A stretch of 64,000 bases of DNA from Wuchereria bancrofti (lineage: Eukaryota; Nematoda; Chromadorea; Rhabditida; Onchocercidae): contig SSBO01000009.1 in assembly GCA_005281725.1 (NCBI GenBank), forward strand, positions 3,918,163 through 3,982,162, in the 5' to 3' direction. Numbering within the stretch: the first letter of the stretch is position 1; each line of letters begins with the position of its first letter. Positions 1 to 11,661 of this stretch are shown in pieces. Made by a program: the position numbers and the translations under genes. The notes beneath the pieces were generated by a model that saw only the letters and a program-made list of their open reading frames with translations, was not told the DNA's origin and did no database searches.

Positions 1-1013
1 TTTACTGATCCTTATCACGTAGATAGATTTTTAGACTGTATCGGTAAGATAACTACGACGAACACGTCTGGCCCAGAGCGATAGCCATTTTCTGATATGC
101 TTACGCAACTTCAGTTTTAGAGTTACAGGTTTTGAAGATATGAATTATATATATATGGAACTCTGCATTCTTTATTCAATCACAGTAGTCGTTAAGACAT
201 CTTTAGTTTTAAAGCATCTTTTTAGGTGGGTAAAAGAAACGAAATGAATAAGAACTGACTGTTTTTTATTGCATCATCTTAAAGCCAAATCAAATCGGAG
301 CATCATAGGTAGGTAAAAATCTCTCTACCGAATTTAAAATTTATGCGTCGCATTATATTAACGACGAAAGATCAGGAGATGCTTATCATTAACAAGTAAT
401 GTTAAATATGTCGCAACAGCATGAAACCACCAACGTCAAATTTCACTCGTAATGTATGTTTGCAAAATTTAATAATAAAATGCAATATTGTCTCAAAAAA
501 TTTAAGTAATGACGCAACATGTCCAAAAATTGTCTACACTTGGTTTCGATTACACCATGAGTTGATTCAGTCTTTCAGAAACATTCCACGTGATAGTCTT
601 GCTTCAGTTCTCTTAATTTCTTTTCAATTGAACAATAAAACGTATAGCGTAAAAATGTGTAGTGAACACTGATACAGCGTCCGAATTTCAATAAAAATTA
701 TTTAACAGCAATTTCAGCAGCTACTTGCATAATCAGAATGATAATGAGACTTAACTATCCAAAGAGTTGTTTCACATAAAGTAGTATATCGCAATTGACG
801 AAATTCCTCTATTTGTTATTAAAATTCTAATTTCTTGAAGTACATCTTCCTTCCATAAATAACGGACAGAATTTTTTATGAGAAGTACCATGGAATAGAA
901 TATATCCAAGTTTGAGTTAATTAGAACTGGACTTAAGAACTGAAAATGCATTTGTGCACGTGTACCGAGATAGGACCCTAATACAAAAAATTGCGTCTAC
1001 CCTTTTCAAAACA
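1..1013. other. left edge, no supported gene
   Basis: I see no gene I can defend here. A plus-strand frame at 421-672 is open for 83 codons but shows no family resemblance. Short minus-strand frames over the same bases look equally plausible. It may hold upstream exons of the candidate exons at 1014-1376, or be 3' flank of a gene outside the window. Confidence 0.4.
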
Positions 1014-1376
1014 GGCGTAATGAAATTTACATTATAAACCAGCTTGTCGATGATGTGCAATGTGCAAACTCAACACAGGTTCAGATGGTTGACGATAAGG
1101 ACGAAGTGAGCGAGGAGAGTTTGATCTTTGCTTGACACAAATTCCATACAGCTTTTTCTAAATTATACACAGAACATTTGATAAAGCAAACTGTGTCTTC
1201 AAAAAAAATTACACAGTAATAATCAGCAATGAATTTTGAGGATTTTACTTATGATTTTTTGACTGGTTTCAGGATGTCCCACCAACTCTGCTCTGCTTTC
1301 AAACGATGATGGAAAGAATCAGAAAAAAGGAAAGAGAAAATGAAAAGGGTGATACAAATTATTCAGTTTTTTTTTA
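1014..1376 (+). CDS. possible two terminal exons of an unidentified gene
   Basis: Two pieces fit as the 3' end of a plus-strand gene. The first (1014-1105) follows an acceptor ending ACAG and stops at a good donor (GAA|gtgagc). The second starts after TTTCAG at 1273 and runs to a TAG near 1376. Joined in phase 0 they give an acidic stretch (MVDDKDE) and then a charged stretch (MMERIRKKERENEKGD). The composition looks coding, but I recognise no family and found no upstream exon. The call rests on two splice sites and one open frame, so it is weak. Confidence 0.25.
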
Positions 1377-2116
1377 GATTCCTGCAGTCATTTTTAATAT
1401 TATTGCTATCATAAAAATTCTAGCTTTTAAAAACGAAGACGTTCTTGATCCGTTCAAAAAAAAAAACCATTTCTGCAACTTCTGACTCGAATGCTTGTAT
1501 GCTGTTGTTGATAAATGATGTTATAAAAGATGAATACAACTCTTCGAAACATGAAATACAACGAGAATCAAACATTGTATAAAGTTGACATCACCAATGT
1601 AGCACATTTTTAAATCGTTGGAGTAGGAATAGGAACTAAAACTACAAAACTGATGAATCAATTATCACAGAAGTAACAGCTGAGTGCTGTAAAAAATTAT
1701 CATCTATTTTAATTTTTACTTGAGAGGTTGAAATATGCACATAAACTACCCGAAGTGTTCTGAAAACCAACTTGACTTGGTAAGGCGAGATTTTGAAGTG
1801 CATTCCTGTCTAAAAATGAGTCAGAAGGCTTCAATTTCAAGGAACTTGTCATTTGATTCTAACTGATGAGGAGTTGGGCTACTAGAAACATAAACATATG
1901 AATATCTACGGACATAAACTTTATGTGTCCGCGTTTACTAGAAGTGATTCGCTAACTAAAGAAAAAGAACAAAAATGAGCGCATAATGACTACTAAAAAG
2001 TCACTGATGAATATCTCGATATATCACCGGGATTTTTCTAATTCACCGATTCACAAGCTTAGATTTTTTTACACTGTTCACTACTGTGCATGATCAGCTG
2101 CTACACGATTTATCCG
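1377..2116. other. intergenic, 3' flank of the ABC transporter
   Basis: AT-rich sequence without a convincing open frame. It contains the 3' untranslated region of the minus-strand ABC transporter, whose stop codon ends at 2117. Confidence 0.5.
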
Positions 2117-5100
2117 CTATCTGAAACCAACTGTTTGCTTTTCCACCAAATTTTTAAAAACGCCATCTTCGATGAGCATTAATTCATCGAATGTTCCAAT
2201 TTCTTCTACTCTACCGTTATTAATAACCACAATCTGATCAGCATATTTGATGGTTGAAAGGCTGCAAATAACAGAAATTGGAGCTGCGTTTTTTAGAAAC
2301 CGAATTTCCTCCTAGAAATCTAAAACTTGTTGTCCTTTCATTATTTCTTGATTTTTTTCTTTGAGAATATTTATAAGCTTGAGAATATCAAATGTGTAAG
2401 CATCCTTACCGATGAGCAATAATAAGAACAGTTTTCTTGCTGTCCTTAATCAATTTTAAAATAGCTTTTCGGACTAAATCCTCACTTGTAGCATCCAAAG
2501 CACTTGTTGCTTCATCCATGATAAGCATCATTGGGTCCTAAATATCAGGAAATGCTTGAATTCAGACAATGAACTTGCATTTGAAAAACGCAAAACATAA
2601 AAAAACATATGTCTATGTGTATTTCAAAATTCTGGATATAGCCATTTTCCTTCCCTTTTAGCTCATCCCCATTAGAAACTTTGATTTTAAAACATGCATT
2701 AATGAGCGCTCGAGCAATTGCAATTCTTTGACGTTGACCACCGCTAAGCATTGAAGTCCCATGTTCACCAACGACGGTTTCAAATCCATCCGGAAGATTT
2801 TTGATAAAATTCAAAGCATTTGCTAGATCTGATGCCTCTTCCAACTAAAATTTCGGATGCCTTCACCTTTTACAGAAAACAAAGTGAGGAAACACTGGAA
2901 TTGGAATTACAAGCAAGCAATAAACCTGGACGTCCATTATTAACTCTGGATGTTTTGAACCGTAAATAATATTATTTCTTATTGTTGTCGAGAATAAAAT
3001 CGGTTCCTGAAATATTTGATGCTTTTAGAAAAAGTGTCACTTTAGTAGTAGCTCAGAAGAAATTCGCTTAAAATAGTCATGATGTTGTAATAAAAGGAAA
3101 CCTGTGCTACAGTGCCAATCTGTTGTCGCCAGAAGGATGGATCTATTGATTTTAAATCGTCATTATCGATCAGGATATGTCCAGAATTAGAATCAAACAA
3201 CCTAAAATTCAATTTGAGATCTTATTGAATTTAACATCATAAATTTCCACTAGTCATTCTGCACCTCCTTATAAAATAATAACAATGCAGTGTAATGCAG
3301 TCAAACCTTAGTATAAGGTTGGCAATTGTGCTTTTTCCAGAACCAGAAGGTCCAACTACTGCAGTGGTTTTGCCCGCTGGTATGTGAAAAGAGACATCCG
3401 TAAACAACAGCGGTCGATTTGGGTAACCAAAACTGACATTTTTGAAAGTAATACCATCAGTGATACTCTTTTTCAACAGACCGCCTGAAAATAACGTTAG
3501 ATTTTCTTTGATAATCACTACTCGAATAAAACCTTTAACAATATAACTGATTAAACTGTCTATCATGACATCAAATTTGCCCACCTCTTACTGGTACTTC
3601 AGGAATTCGGTTACGAAGCTCAAATAGTCTCGCACTAGCACCTAGACCTTTCATAAGTTCTGTGTAAAAGTTGACCATTCCGGGAAGACTAAGAGCGCAT
3701 AAACTCGCATACCAAATAAATGCAAGAAGATCACCTGAAATTCATTCATTTTTCGGCCCTTTATTATAAACAAATTTATAGTTCAGGCCTTCATCTACTG
3801 TTAAATAGGAACACAAACAATGTAAGTAAATTAACCATATGTCAATGTTCCGATATTCATTAATTGTCCACCGTAATATACAATTGTATAAAGAGAAGCG
3901 AGTATCGCAATTTCGTGCTGAAATGACTCGATTTATACGAATTTCAACACTTAATTAATTTACAGTAAATCCAGTCTCCAAAATGAATCCGCAAAAAATT
4001 TTGAATTTCACATAATCTATACCAAGGCTATCATGCAACCTGCTGCACGACCTTCACGACGAGAAACAACCCAAAGCTGATGAATTCTTTTCTTGTATGT
4101 TTCACATTCCTTCAATTCAGAAACCAAAGTCCGCACGGTTACGATATTTGAAAATTTCTCTGTAGCAACCTTAAATAAATAAATAAAAATACAAAAATAA
4201 ATATATATCTAATTACCAACGAATCCTTTCCTTTTAACTGGAAAGTTGTACTTATTAAGCCAAATATAATAACAGATGCAAATGAAAATCAAATGTAAAA
4301 GAGATGAAGACTTTTAATTTCGTCAAATTTTCAAAATCTTCTGCATAATCATTTGAGGTCTAAATTAAATTAGCAAACTGAAAACCGCATGTCGAATAAG
4401 ATATTGAAGAAGACAGAAAGCATGACATAGAAGATGTAGTTGAAGACTAAAAATTTCGCAAACGATAATACCTCATTGGATGCAGCGACTACTTCCTGCA
4501 TTTGTAACGTATATTTTCTTTGCAAATTACCGAAACAATACCCTGAGGTTATGATTGCCGCCGTAAGGCAAGTAACCACTTCAGACAACTCTCGCGACGT
4601 ATACACCTATCCTGGTAAATACATTCAAAGCAAATCAAACAACAATATAAAGTAATACAGTGATTTAAGAACACACTACTATTAATTTTAAAAATTCAAT
4701 ATAGATTAGAAATTTAATGGATGTAACTTTTTGTTCATTGAAAGTAAAAAGAAAGTAAACAACTGATGCGGATGACACGTACCATAATAACAGCAGAACC
4801 AAAGAAAGACATAAAAGCTCGCGCGCCAACAGTTAAATTTGATGAAACCGATTGACCCACAATTAACGCATCAGTTGAAAGGCGGCTTACGATTTCGCCA
4901 ACTTTATTCTTGCTAAAGAAATTCATATCCTGATGAATAACCGATCTGAATACCGCCTGTCTTAAATTATTGATGACGAGTTGACCTGGAACTTTTATGA
5001 CCAAATGTTTTTATAATTCAAAATAATTTGCCAAGAAATACTTGCGCACCTACCTAAGTTAGATTAGTCCTATCAAGTATTATCCATCTTGAATTTGCTT

Positions 5101-6706
5101 GTATTTCTTACCAGAGTACTGGAAATGAAAAGCTTAACCTGCACCTCCGCAAAGGTATGGAAAGGTAACAACTGAGAGGTCTTATATCAATTAAATTTTC
5201 TTTACCTACCAGAGTATTGGGAATGAAAATCTCTAACCTACAAATGAAAAACCTCTAACACCACAGCTGCTGTAAAATGAATGCTTTCCGATGTCTTTTT
5301 CATCAACTTATGTGAAATTAGACTGAAAATGGATACTACAAGGTTCAGATCCATAAATAGCCATATTTTTTGAAAATTATGAAATATTTCTCCAGATTAT
5401 TCCAAATATGCATAAAAACACCTGCAGTGTGCATGCAGTAATGCCTGATACCATAGGAAGCGGCAGCGATGCAAAAAAGGCCGAATAGTACCATGTAATG
5501 CACTCTGAGATACTTGGCAGCCAAGATAAAATACATATTTTTTTCATCAGTTTTATTTTCTCTCACGTTTCCTTCTTTTTCGCAATCACCATCGATATCA
5601 ATAAACATGAAAATTATACGAGGCAAAATGAGGCCAATAGCATTCCCGATAACCAGAAACAATAAACCAGCTAAAAACAACAAATTATCTTAACTTTTCA
5701 AAAATAAAAGTATGAAGAAAATCTGAAAAAAAGGAGAATGTATTACAATAACCTGATATTTCTAAGTGCTTTTAATAAGATCTTTCCTCATACATATTTT
5801 GTGTTGTAGTGACTATAAATAGAAACAAGTAAAGATAGTGACGCTTTGGAAAATAACTCACATAACTTTCAAAACTTACTGTATATTCGTCTCCTACAAG
5901 GATATGCAAGTGAAAAAATATCGCGCAAATCTTTCCACCGAACATTCCGAACCTTTGCTGGTTCTCGCTTGGCAGCTTTTGAAAGCTGAATTACAATAGA
6001 AAAACAAAAAAAAAGATTGGAGCAGAGAATCTCCATCCATTTTTTTAAGTTAATGGTAATTAGTCAGGGTCTCAAAAAAAGAAATAAAAGAAACTAAAAG
6101 AAATAATCCTCAAACTCCATACAAAAAGTGTTAATTGCCACATAAATCAATTTACGACTTTGAAGTACAAAAGTAGCTCATTTTCAAACTGGTACAGATT
6201 TATGTGGAAAATATACAGAAGATGTAATGATCACTTCAACTTACATTCCTAACCAGAAACAGATAAGTGCTCCTCCTCAAAGCACCACTATTCAATCTGT
6301 GCAGGTCAGTTAGCGACTTCGGATAAAATATGGTGTACAAAAACCTGAAACTTATGGGGAAACCTCATGTGTTCATGTTGTGACGAATGACTTGTTCGGG
6401 TCACAATTTTTATATCTGGACCTTGTGAAAATTTCTAACTTCTAATGATTTTCAGTTTCAACACTAACATAAAGCAGTTTGCATATGTATTTAAGTTTTT
6501 TTTAAGTTGATGGTAATTAGGTGCTAGCTCATAGGTAGCATTCTCGATGAAGAATAAAAATAATTGTGATGGGAGTAGTAAATGCTTTCATCAAAATTCG
6601 AAAAGAACGAGTGTGCATACCTATTACTTGTCGAAAATGATGGTGACGGTTTCCGGAGACCGCATCGTGTACAGAACAAACGACGCGAAATGCATGCAAT
6701 ATTCAT
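2117..6706 (-). CDS. ABCB10: mitochondrial ABC half transporter, ABCB10/HAF type
   Basis: Predicted 678-aa half transporter: one membrane domain followed by one ATPase domain. Exons on the minus strand are 6706-6621, 6344-6245, 5985-5880, 5670-5422, 4985-4783, 4606-4472, 4169-4023, 3917-3836, 3734-3585, 3484-3307, 3201-3102, 3006-2926, 2844-2698, 2537-2410 and 2261-2117; all phases match. The first 60 residues are rich in Arg and Ser and poor in acids, like a mitochondrial targeting peptide. Hydrophobic helices follow from about residue 97, aligning with human ABCB10 (for example the segment with [14 protein letters not shown]). The ATPase has Walker A GPSGSGKS (464-471), Q-loop VAQEPILF, signature LSGGQ (572-576), Walker [12 protein letters not shown] and the H-loop IIAHRLS, so it looks catalytically intact. 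The family acts in the mitochondrial inner membrane as a homodimer; C. elegans HAF-1 is a peptide exporter. The substrate here is unknown. The first two exons are less certain than the rest. Confidence 0.88.
2538..2697 (-). other. non-canonical GC-AG intron
   Basis: The intron between the signature-motif exon and the Walker B exon begins GCATGT instead of GT and ends ATTTAG. Only this junction keeps the frame and gives the family's exact spacing: [13 protein letters not shown] has the same length as the human ABCB10 segment. The nearest GT (four bases downstream) would shift the frame. Confidence 0.7.
5109..5240. repeat. short direct repeat inside an ABC transporter intron
   Basis: Two imperfect copies of about 31 bases, at 5109-5139 and 5207-5240, both beginning TACCAGAGTA. 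They lie in the intron between 4986 and 5421 and disturb no exon. Confidence 0.5.
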
Positions 6707-7732
6707 TAGCTCAACTCTCCCTCTCCGTTTTATTTCTGTACTGCTTTTTTGAAGTAATTCTAAGATTAGGTAAATTATAAAAGAAAAAAGATTTAAATTG
6801 ACACTGGGCCACTCGAAAAAATAGACTGCAAAGGTTAAAGCAATGCAAAAAGCATGGTCAAAATAATTACCACTTGCAAACTAATTAGTACTAACAATTA
6901 CACAAACAAGAAAGACATCCACAAGAAACAAATTTTATCGAAGACACAGTAAAATTTTAAATGAAACTTCAGAAGAGAAAAGACTACGCTTATTTTCGTG
7001 CTAAACCAAGAGTGAACCCATATGCTAACTCATAAGTAACATTCTCGAAACTAACTCATCGAAAGGACCGAGAACCCGAGGAGAAGAGAAGAGCTACTTT
7101 TAACTCACTACATCACTCACTAATCACCAGTGATCATTAAAGTCGTTGTTTTCTCGTTAGCCGAGTTCTGGCACTCCTTATGTCATTATGTCCTGGTCGG
7201 AGTGAAAACTGCTGTCTCTCACTTCACCAGATTATTAAGATCTCAGTTTCTTACAAATTGAAGGGAAATTTCCCGGATGTGCTAGTAATTGCTAGTCATG
7301 TTCTGATAATAATTAGAGTTGTCCTTTATGAGTTTTTGATTTATATTATATACTCAAATTTCTTCGTGATTTCTTCTTTGCAAATGAAACGTTATAAGTG
7401 TGGAGTGACAGCATGAATTAGAAAAATGCGAATTACAAATTAGAAGTTTGGAATGACAGTGCCTTACATTATGATAAGTTATCTTTATAGCTTAGAAGCT
7501 TAAAAAGCTTAAAAACTAGAGCACTAGTAGATGAATCGTAAGTGAATCATAGATAATTATTTTAGATGTTTTTACTTGGGAAACATTTTCGAGAAATATG
7601 TGTTCGCGTTCTTTTTTTTTCTTTTTATCATTGTAATGTCTTTTAAGTCATTGAACTTCTAATTTGTTATTTTTATTCTTCTTGACTGTGGTAATCATAC
7701 AAAGAGCTACTTTTTAAGAATAAAGGAAGGCA
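6707..7732. other. divergent intergenic region
   Basis: About 1 kb between the minus-strand ABC transporter and the plus-strand zinc-finger gene; presumably holds both promoters. I see no further coding signal. Confidence 0.5.
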
Positions 7733-9877
7733 ATGAAACCATTTGTGGCGGCGACGTCATCATCAGTACAGCGAGTACAGGCCCCTCTGTTTGTTAGTAA
7801 AAATTACAAGGTATCTATTTTGATATAACAGCATTTTGGTTTATATTATAGTACTCTCATGTGAAGAGGAAGAGACATTAAGGTTGATACTAGTTGAAAA
7901 TAAGGCTTTCTATGACTGTTTCTTATTAGAATTGGAACTTTCTGACTTTGGCACTGGTTACTATTTCAATATCCTACTATTCTATCGAAGATTTTTCTCA
8001 AGTATTACATGGAAAAAAGGAGCAAAGCCAAATTTTAGATAAGCAGAACTTGTTGGGGCAATAAAATTGCTGTTTGCTTTTTCCAGACTTATATTTAGGA
8101 TCTAATATTGAAGATGAAATGGACTTGCGAGCTGTGTGGCAAGAAGCTTTCATCGAAACGTTCATATGATGAACATTTCAATGTACATACTAATTTGCGA
8201 CCATTCGCTTGCAAACATTGCGGATATGCTGCAGGTAAGACACATTTTAAACAGTAACATAAAAGGTAGAAATTAGTGAGGAGCAATTCAATGCGAATGC
8301 ATGGTTTAGAAAAGGATCTATTTCAAGGGAATAGTTCATCTTAATACATAGTAGCAGTGGCTGTAGCGAATCTTCATTCCTACAGATCAAATTCGTTCTT
8401 CAGTATGATACTTATGAAAGTAGTTTTGCGTGTCTTGAAAGCACTATTTAAGAATGTAATTTTTGTTCTGCATTTATTTACTTAATGTAATTATTCAAAA
8501 CAGAGCAATGTCTTTTAGACATTTGGTTAACAACTTTCGCTTGCAGCTAGCCAGATGACTTTGAGGCGGCATACTTTGCGAAATCACATTCCACGTCAAG
8601 CATGGGGCTACCAGTGTCCATATTGTAACGAAATGTACATGGAACCCGCAAGCTATCAACAACACATTGGGTTAATTTCGAATTACTCATTGTTCAAAAT
8701 TTCTTAATTTCCCTATATTCGGACCACTTCGACTTTAATATGTTGTCTTTGCTATACTTCGACTTTAGTATGTTGTCTTTAGTATATTTACTTCGACTTT
8801 AGTTAGTTAGGAAGTATTACTTATGATAGAACTCATATAAATTGAGAAATCAAATCATTTCTTCACACTTATACAAATTTATATTAAATAATTAGATCTG
8901 TTTAGGATTTGATGGTGCTTTCTCTAGCTACAAAAACGTTGAAATGAAGTTACTATCATTCATATTTGAAGGTTTTCGGAAAATAATTTAAGAATGCTTC
9001 TTTAAAATCTAACCAGTCTTCTAATTTTTGAGACTTCCATAGTCTATTCTTTTCAGCTGAATTTCGATTAATTCTTTAAATATTAACAATGATTTTCTAT
9101 TTTTAGATCGTATCATTTTGGGCTTTCAGCAACGTTTGGTTGTCCACTGTGGAGATGTACATTTACAACTTGCTCATCGGCCTTTTTCCGTGATCATCTA
9201 GAAAAGCATACTAATTTATCGTCGGATATCCACGAGGAGGCCAATTACAGGCTATTTAGATTTGCTGTAGATGATAGATTTGGTAAGTTTTTTTTAGAAT
9301 TTTGTACTTACGGATGAGGAAAGGTGTATGCAGATTTTAGGAAGAAGAAATTGTTCAAATCGTTTTCTTTGTACATTCTTCGAAGGTGTTGGACTACATT
9401 CTTAATTTTAAAAACTTAAGGTGTTGGTTATGGCCGAAGGTCAATTGACATTCGACGAATGGAGGTCTTGCAAGGGCTAGAATCGTTAAAAAATGATAAG
9501 GAATACATGAAAAGTCCTCTTAAAATACATGAGGTTCTTATCCAAAGTTTCCTACATCGCTTTTTTTGCTATTTAAATTGTCCATGTATTTATAAGATTG
9601 TTTTATAATATATAATATAGTCCTTAGACTAATTTCTCTCTGATTTTACTTTGAATACTTTGGAAAAACATGCTTGCTATTTCAGGTCATAAAAAATGAT
9701 GAAGAAAAAAAAGGTAAAGTAAAGCCGTTTGTTATGATTAAAGGGTCTCATTCTCATCCCTTCTTTGAACCAGGAGAACTTGATTTTCTGAATGATGATA
9801 TAAGTTTTCCTGAAGCTGTCATCAACAATTTTGTCGATTGTCTTCAAGAAGGCATGATTGAACCAGAACTTGATTAA
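7733..9877 (+). CDS. C2H2 zinc-finger protein with four fingers
   Basis: Predicted 272-aa protein from six exons: 7733-7810, 8099-8234, 8547-8670, 9107-9282, 9421-9533 and 9686-9877; all phases match. Four C2H2 fingers run through exons 2 to 4: CELCGKKL with HFNVH, CKHCGYAA with HTLRNH, CPYCNEMY with an H-X4-H pair that spans the exon 3/4 junction, and a last finger with a CX4C first pair (CPLWRC) and HLEKH. The C-terminal 100 residues are acidic and end MIEPELD. Such proteins usually bind DNA or RNA in the nucleus; the specific family is not recognised. The first exon (26 codons from the ATG at 7733) is the least certain part. Splitting of fingers across introns argues against a recent retrocopy. 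Confidence 0.8.
8726..8802. repeat. intronic tandem repeat, about 2.4 units
   Basis: Units of 30 and 34 bases beginning ACTTCGACTTTA start at 8726 and 8756, with a partial third at 8790. They lie in the third intron of the zinc-finger gene. Confidence 0.7.
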
Positions 9878-11661
9878 AGTATAATTTAAAAAATATATAA
9901 CGATGCTTAAAGGCTGCTTGTCATCTAATATGATTCACTGCATCTTTGTCTGTAGAATTTGATATCCTTAGAGAACTGTTTGAGTATGAAGTCTGGACTA
10001 ATGTGCTATACGATTGAATTTCAGTAACACTGAGTGTAGTGTTCAAATGTCTAGACTAAATAAGGTATGTTTAGAACTTATTCCATTTTTTGGAAATCAT
10101 TTTTGATATCTTGTATCGTATAGCTAAATACGGAGCATCGTTTTAGGTGGAAAAACTGAACACGGATGGGGAATGTGCGAGATGAGTCTGAAATTTATTG
10201 GGAATCAGAAATTTTGAATTGTAGACGGAACATCTTCTAATTTTTGCAGCTTCAACTTTTTTCAAAAATATGAGAAGGATTTTCTCCTATATTGTTACTT
10301 TTTGTATGAGATTGTTCATGAATTGTAATCTGTAAGTTTTTGCTGAGTAAGCAACTGATGCATATAATGTCACTTTCATCTCTGCAATGCACATTTCATC
10401 TTTTGTCCGCTAAGGATGTCCAGTCTCAGAAATAAAGTCAACAACTATATGTATTGAGAATCTTAAAAGTGCTTTTGTTATACTTCTTAATTTATCTATA
10501 AAAGCTTGTATTCGTCGATTTTGTGTTGCTCGACATCATAGAGACATTTGACTTAATAGCAATGAACTATCATGTTATTGTAAATCCTGTTCTTTTTGTT
10601 TATTAAAATTGACATTCGTTAAGTGAGATAAAATTCCCCCTTGGTTTTTGTTACACTTGCGAGAAATGTTGCAGAAAGTAGCTAGTTCAAACAAATTGCA
10701 ATGAAGAGATAAAATGTTATAGCTGAGCTGGGAGTTAGCGTGCTTGAATATCATCCCTTGTTGTGCTTCTATCAAAGTTTTCAGTTAGTCGAAAAGTGAA
10801 GTATCGTTAGGTGGGGAATTATGTTTAAACATTTTCATAGACATAGTTATTCATCGGCTGGCTGTACTTTTGTGTTGTCGTAAACAACTCTTAGTCATTT
10901 CCAGTGCTCCCTGTTTGTTAGGATGATATTTCGTATTTAACAACAAATTAAAAACAAATCAACAAAAGTTCACATGACAGGATCAATCAGGATTATGTTC
11001 TTCGCTCGTCGGTTATAGTGAGATACTGCTCTGTACTTGGGAAGTTGAGTTTCATTGAGGGAGTTTAAGTGAGCTGGAAATAAGGAGGATTTGGGGCCAG
11101 GAATTACATCTTCTGATCCATGCTTTGGGAAGGTCGATTACTTTTATTATATTTTAATCAGGTTTTTTGATTATACAACCTTAATTTCAAGGTAGTGGGA
11201 TTTGATATACAAATCTGAACTCTCCATTCTCCACAACTTTTCGGATTTTGTTGGTGAAACATAGTTTGACAACAGATTTATTCCGGAAGATATAGCAATG
11301 TTGTAGTATTAATAAATTCGAAAAGTATATCTACAGAGCGTGCAGTGCTGTAAACAACTTGAATTTTTAATGAACTTTTTGTAGAGGCAAATATCGAAGG
11401 AATGATTTGATTGGGTGGAAAATATACACTGATGGATTTCTTCTCTTACAAGCGAAGGGGTAAATATAAAAAAGCAATTTCTTTATGTGCATAAACCGAA
11501 AAGATAAGCGGAAAAGAGGAAAGGAAGAAGGCGTTTTTTTCACTTCCTAACAGAATACTAGTAGTTTTCAGGAGTTCATCGTTCATACCAGGCTGAACGC
11601 ATGTGATGTGATATTTATAATCTTTTTCTTTACCACCTTTTCTTGTTCTACTGATCAATCA
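9878..11661. other. intergenic
   Basis: 1.8 kb between two plus-strand genes. Short minus-strand frames at 10575-10775 and 11446-11658 show no splice context or family resemblance. It should include the zinc-finger 3' end and the kinase promoter. Confidence 0.5.

Noticed and set aside
6547..6780. Plus-strand open frame of 77 codons
   Set aside because: Antisense to the first exon of the ABC transporter, which is supported by phase and targeting-peptide composition.
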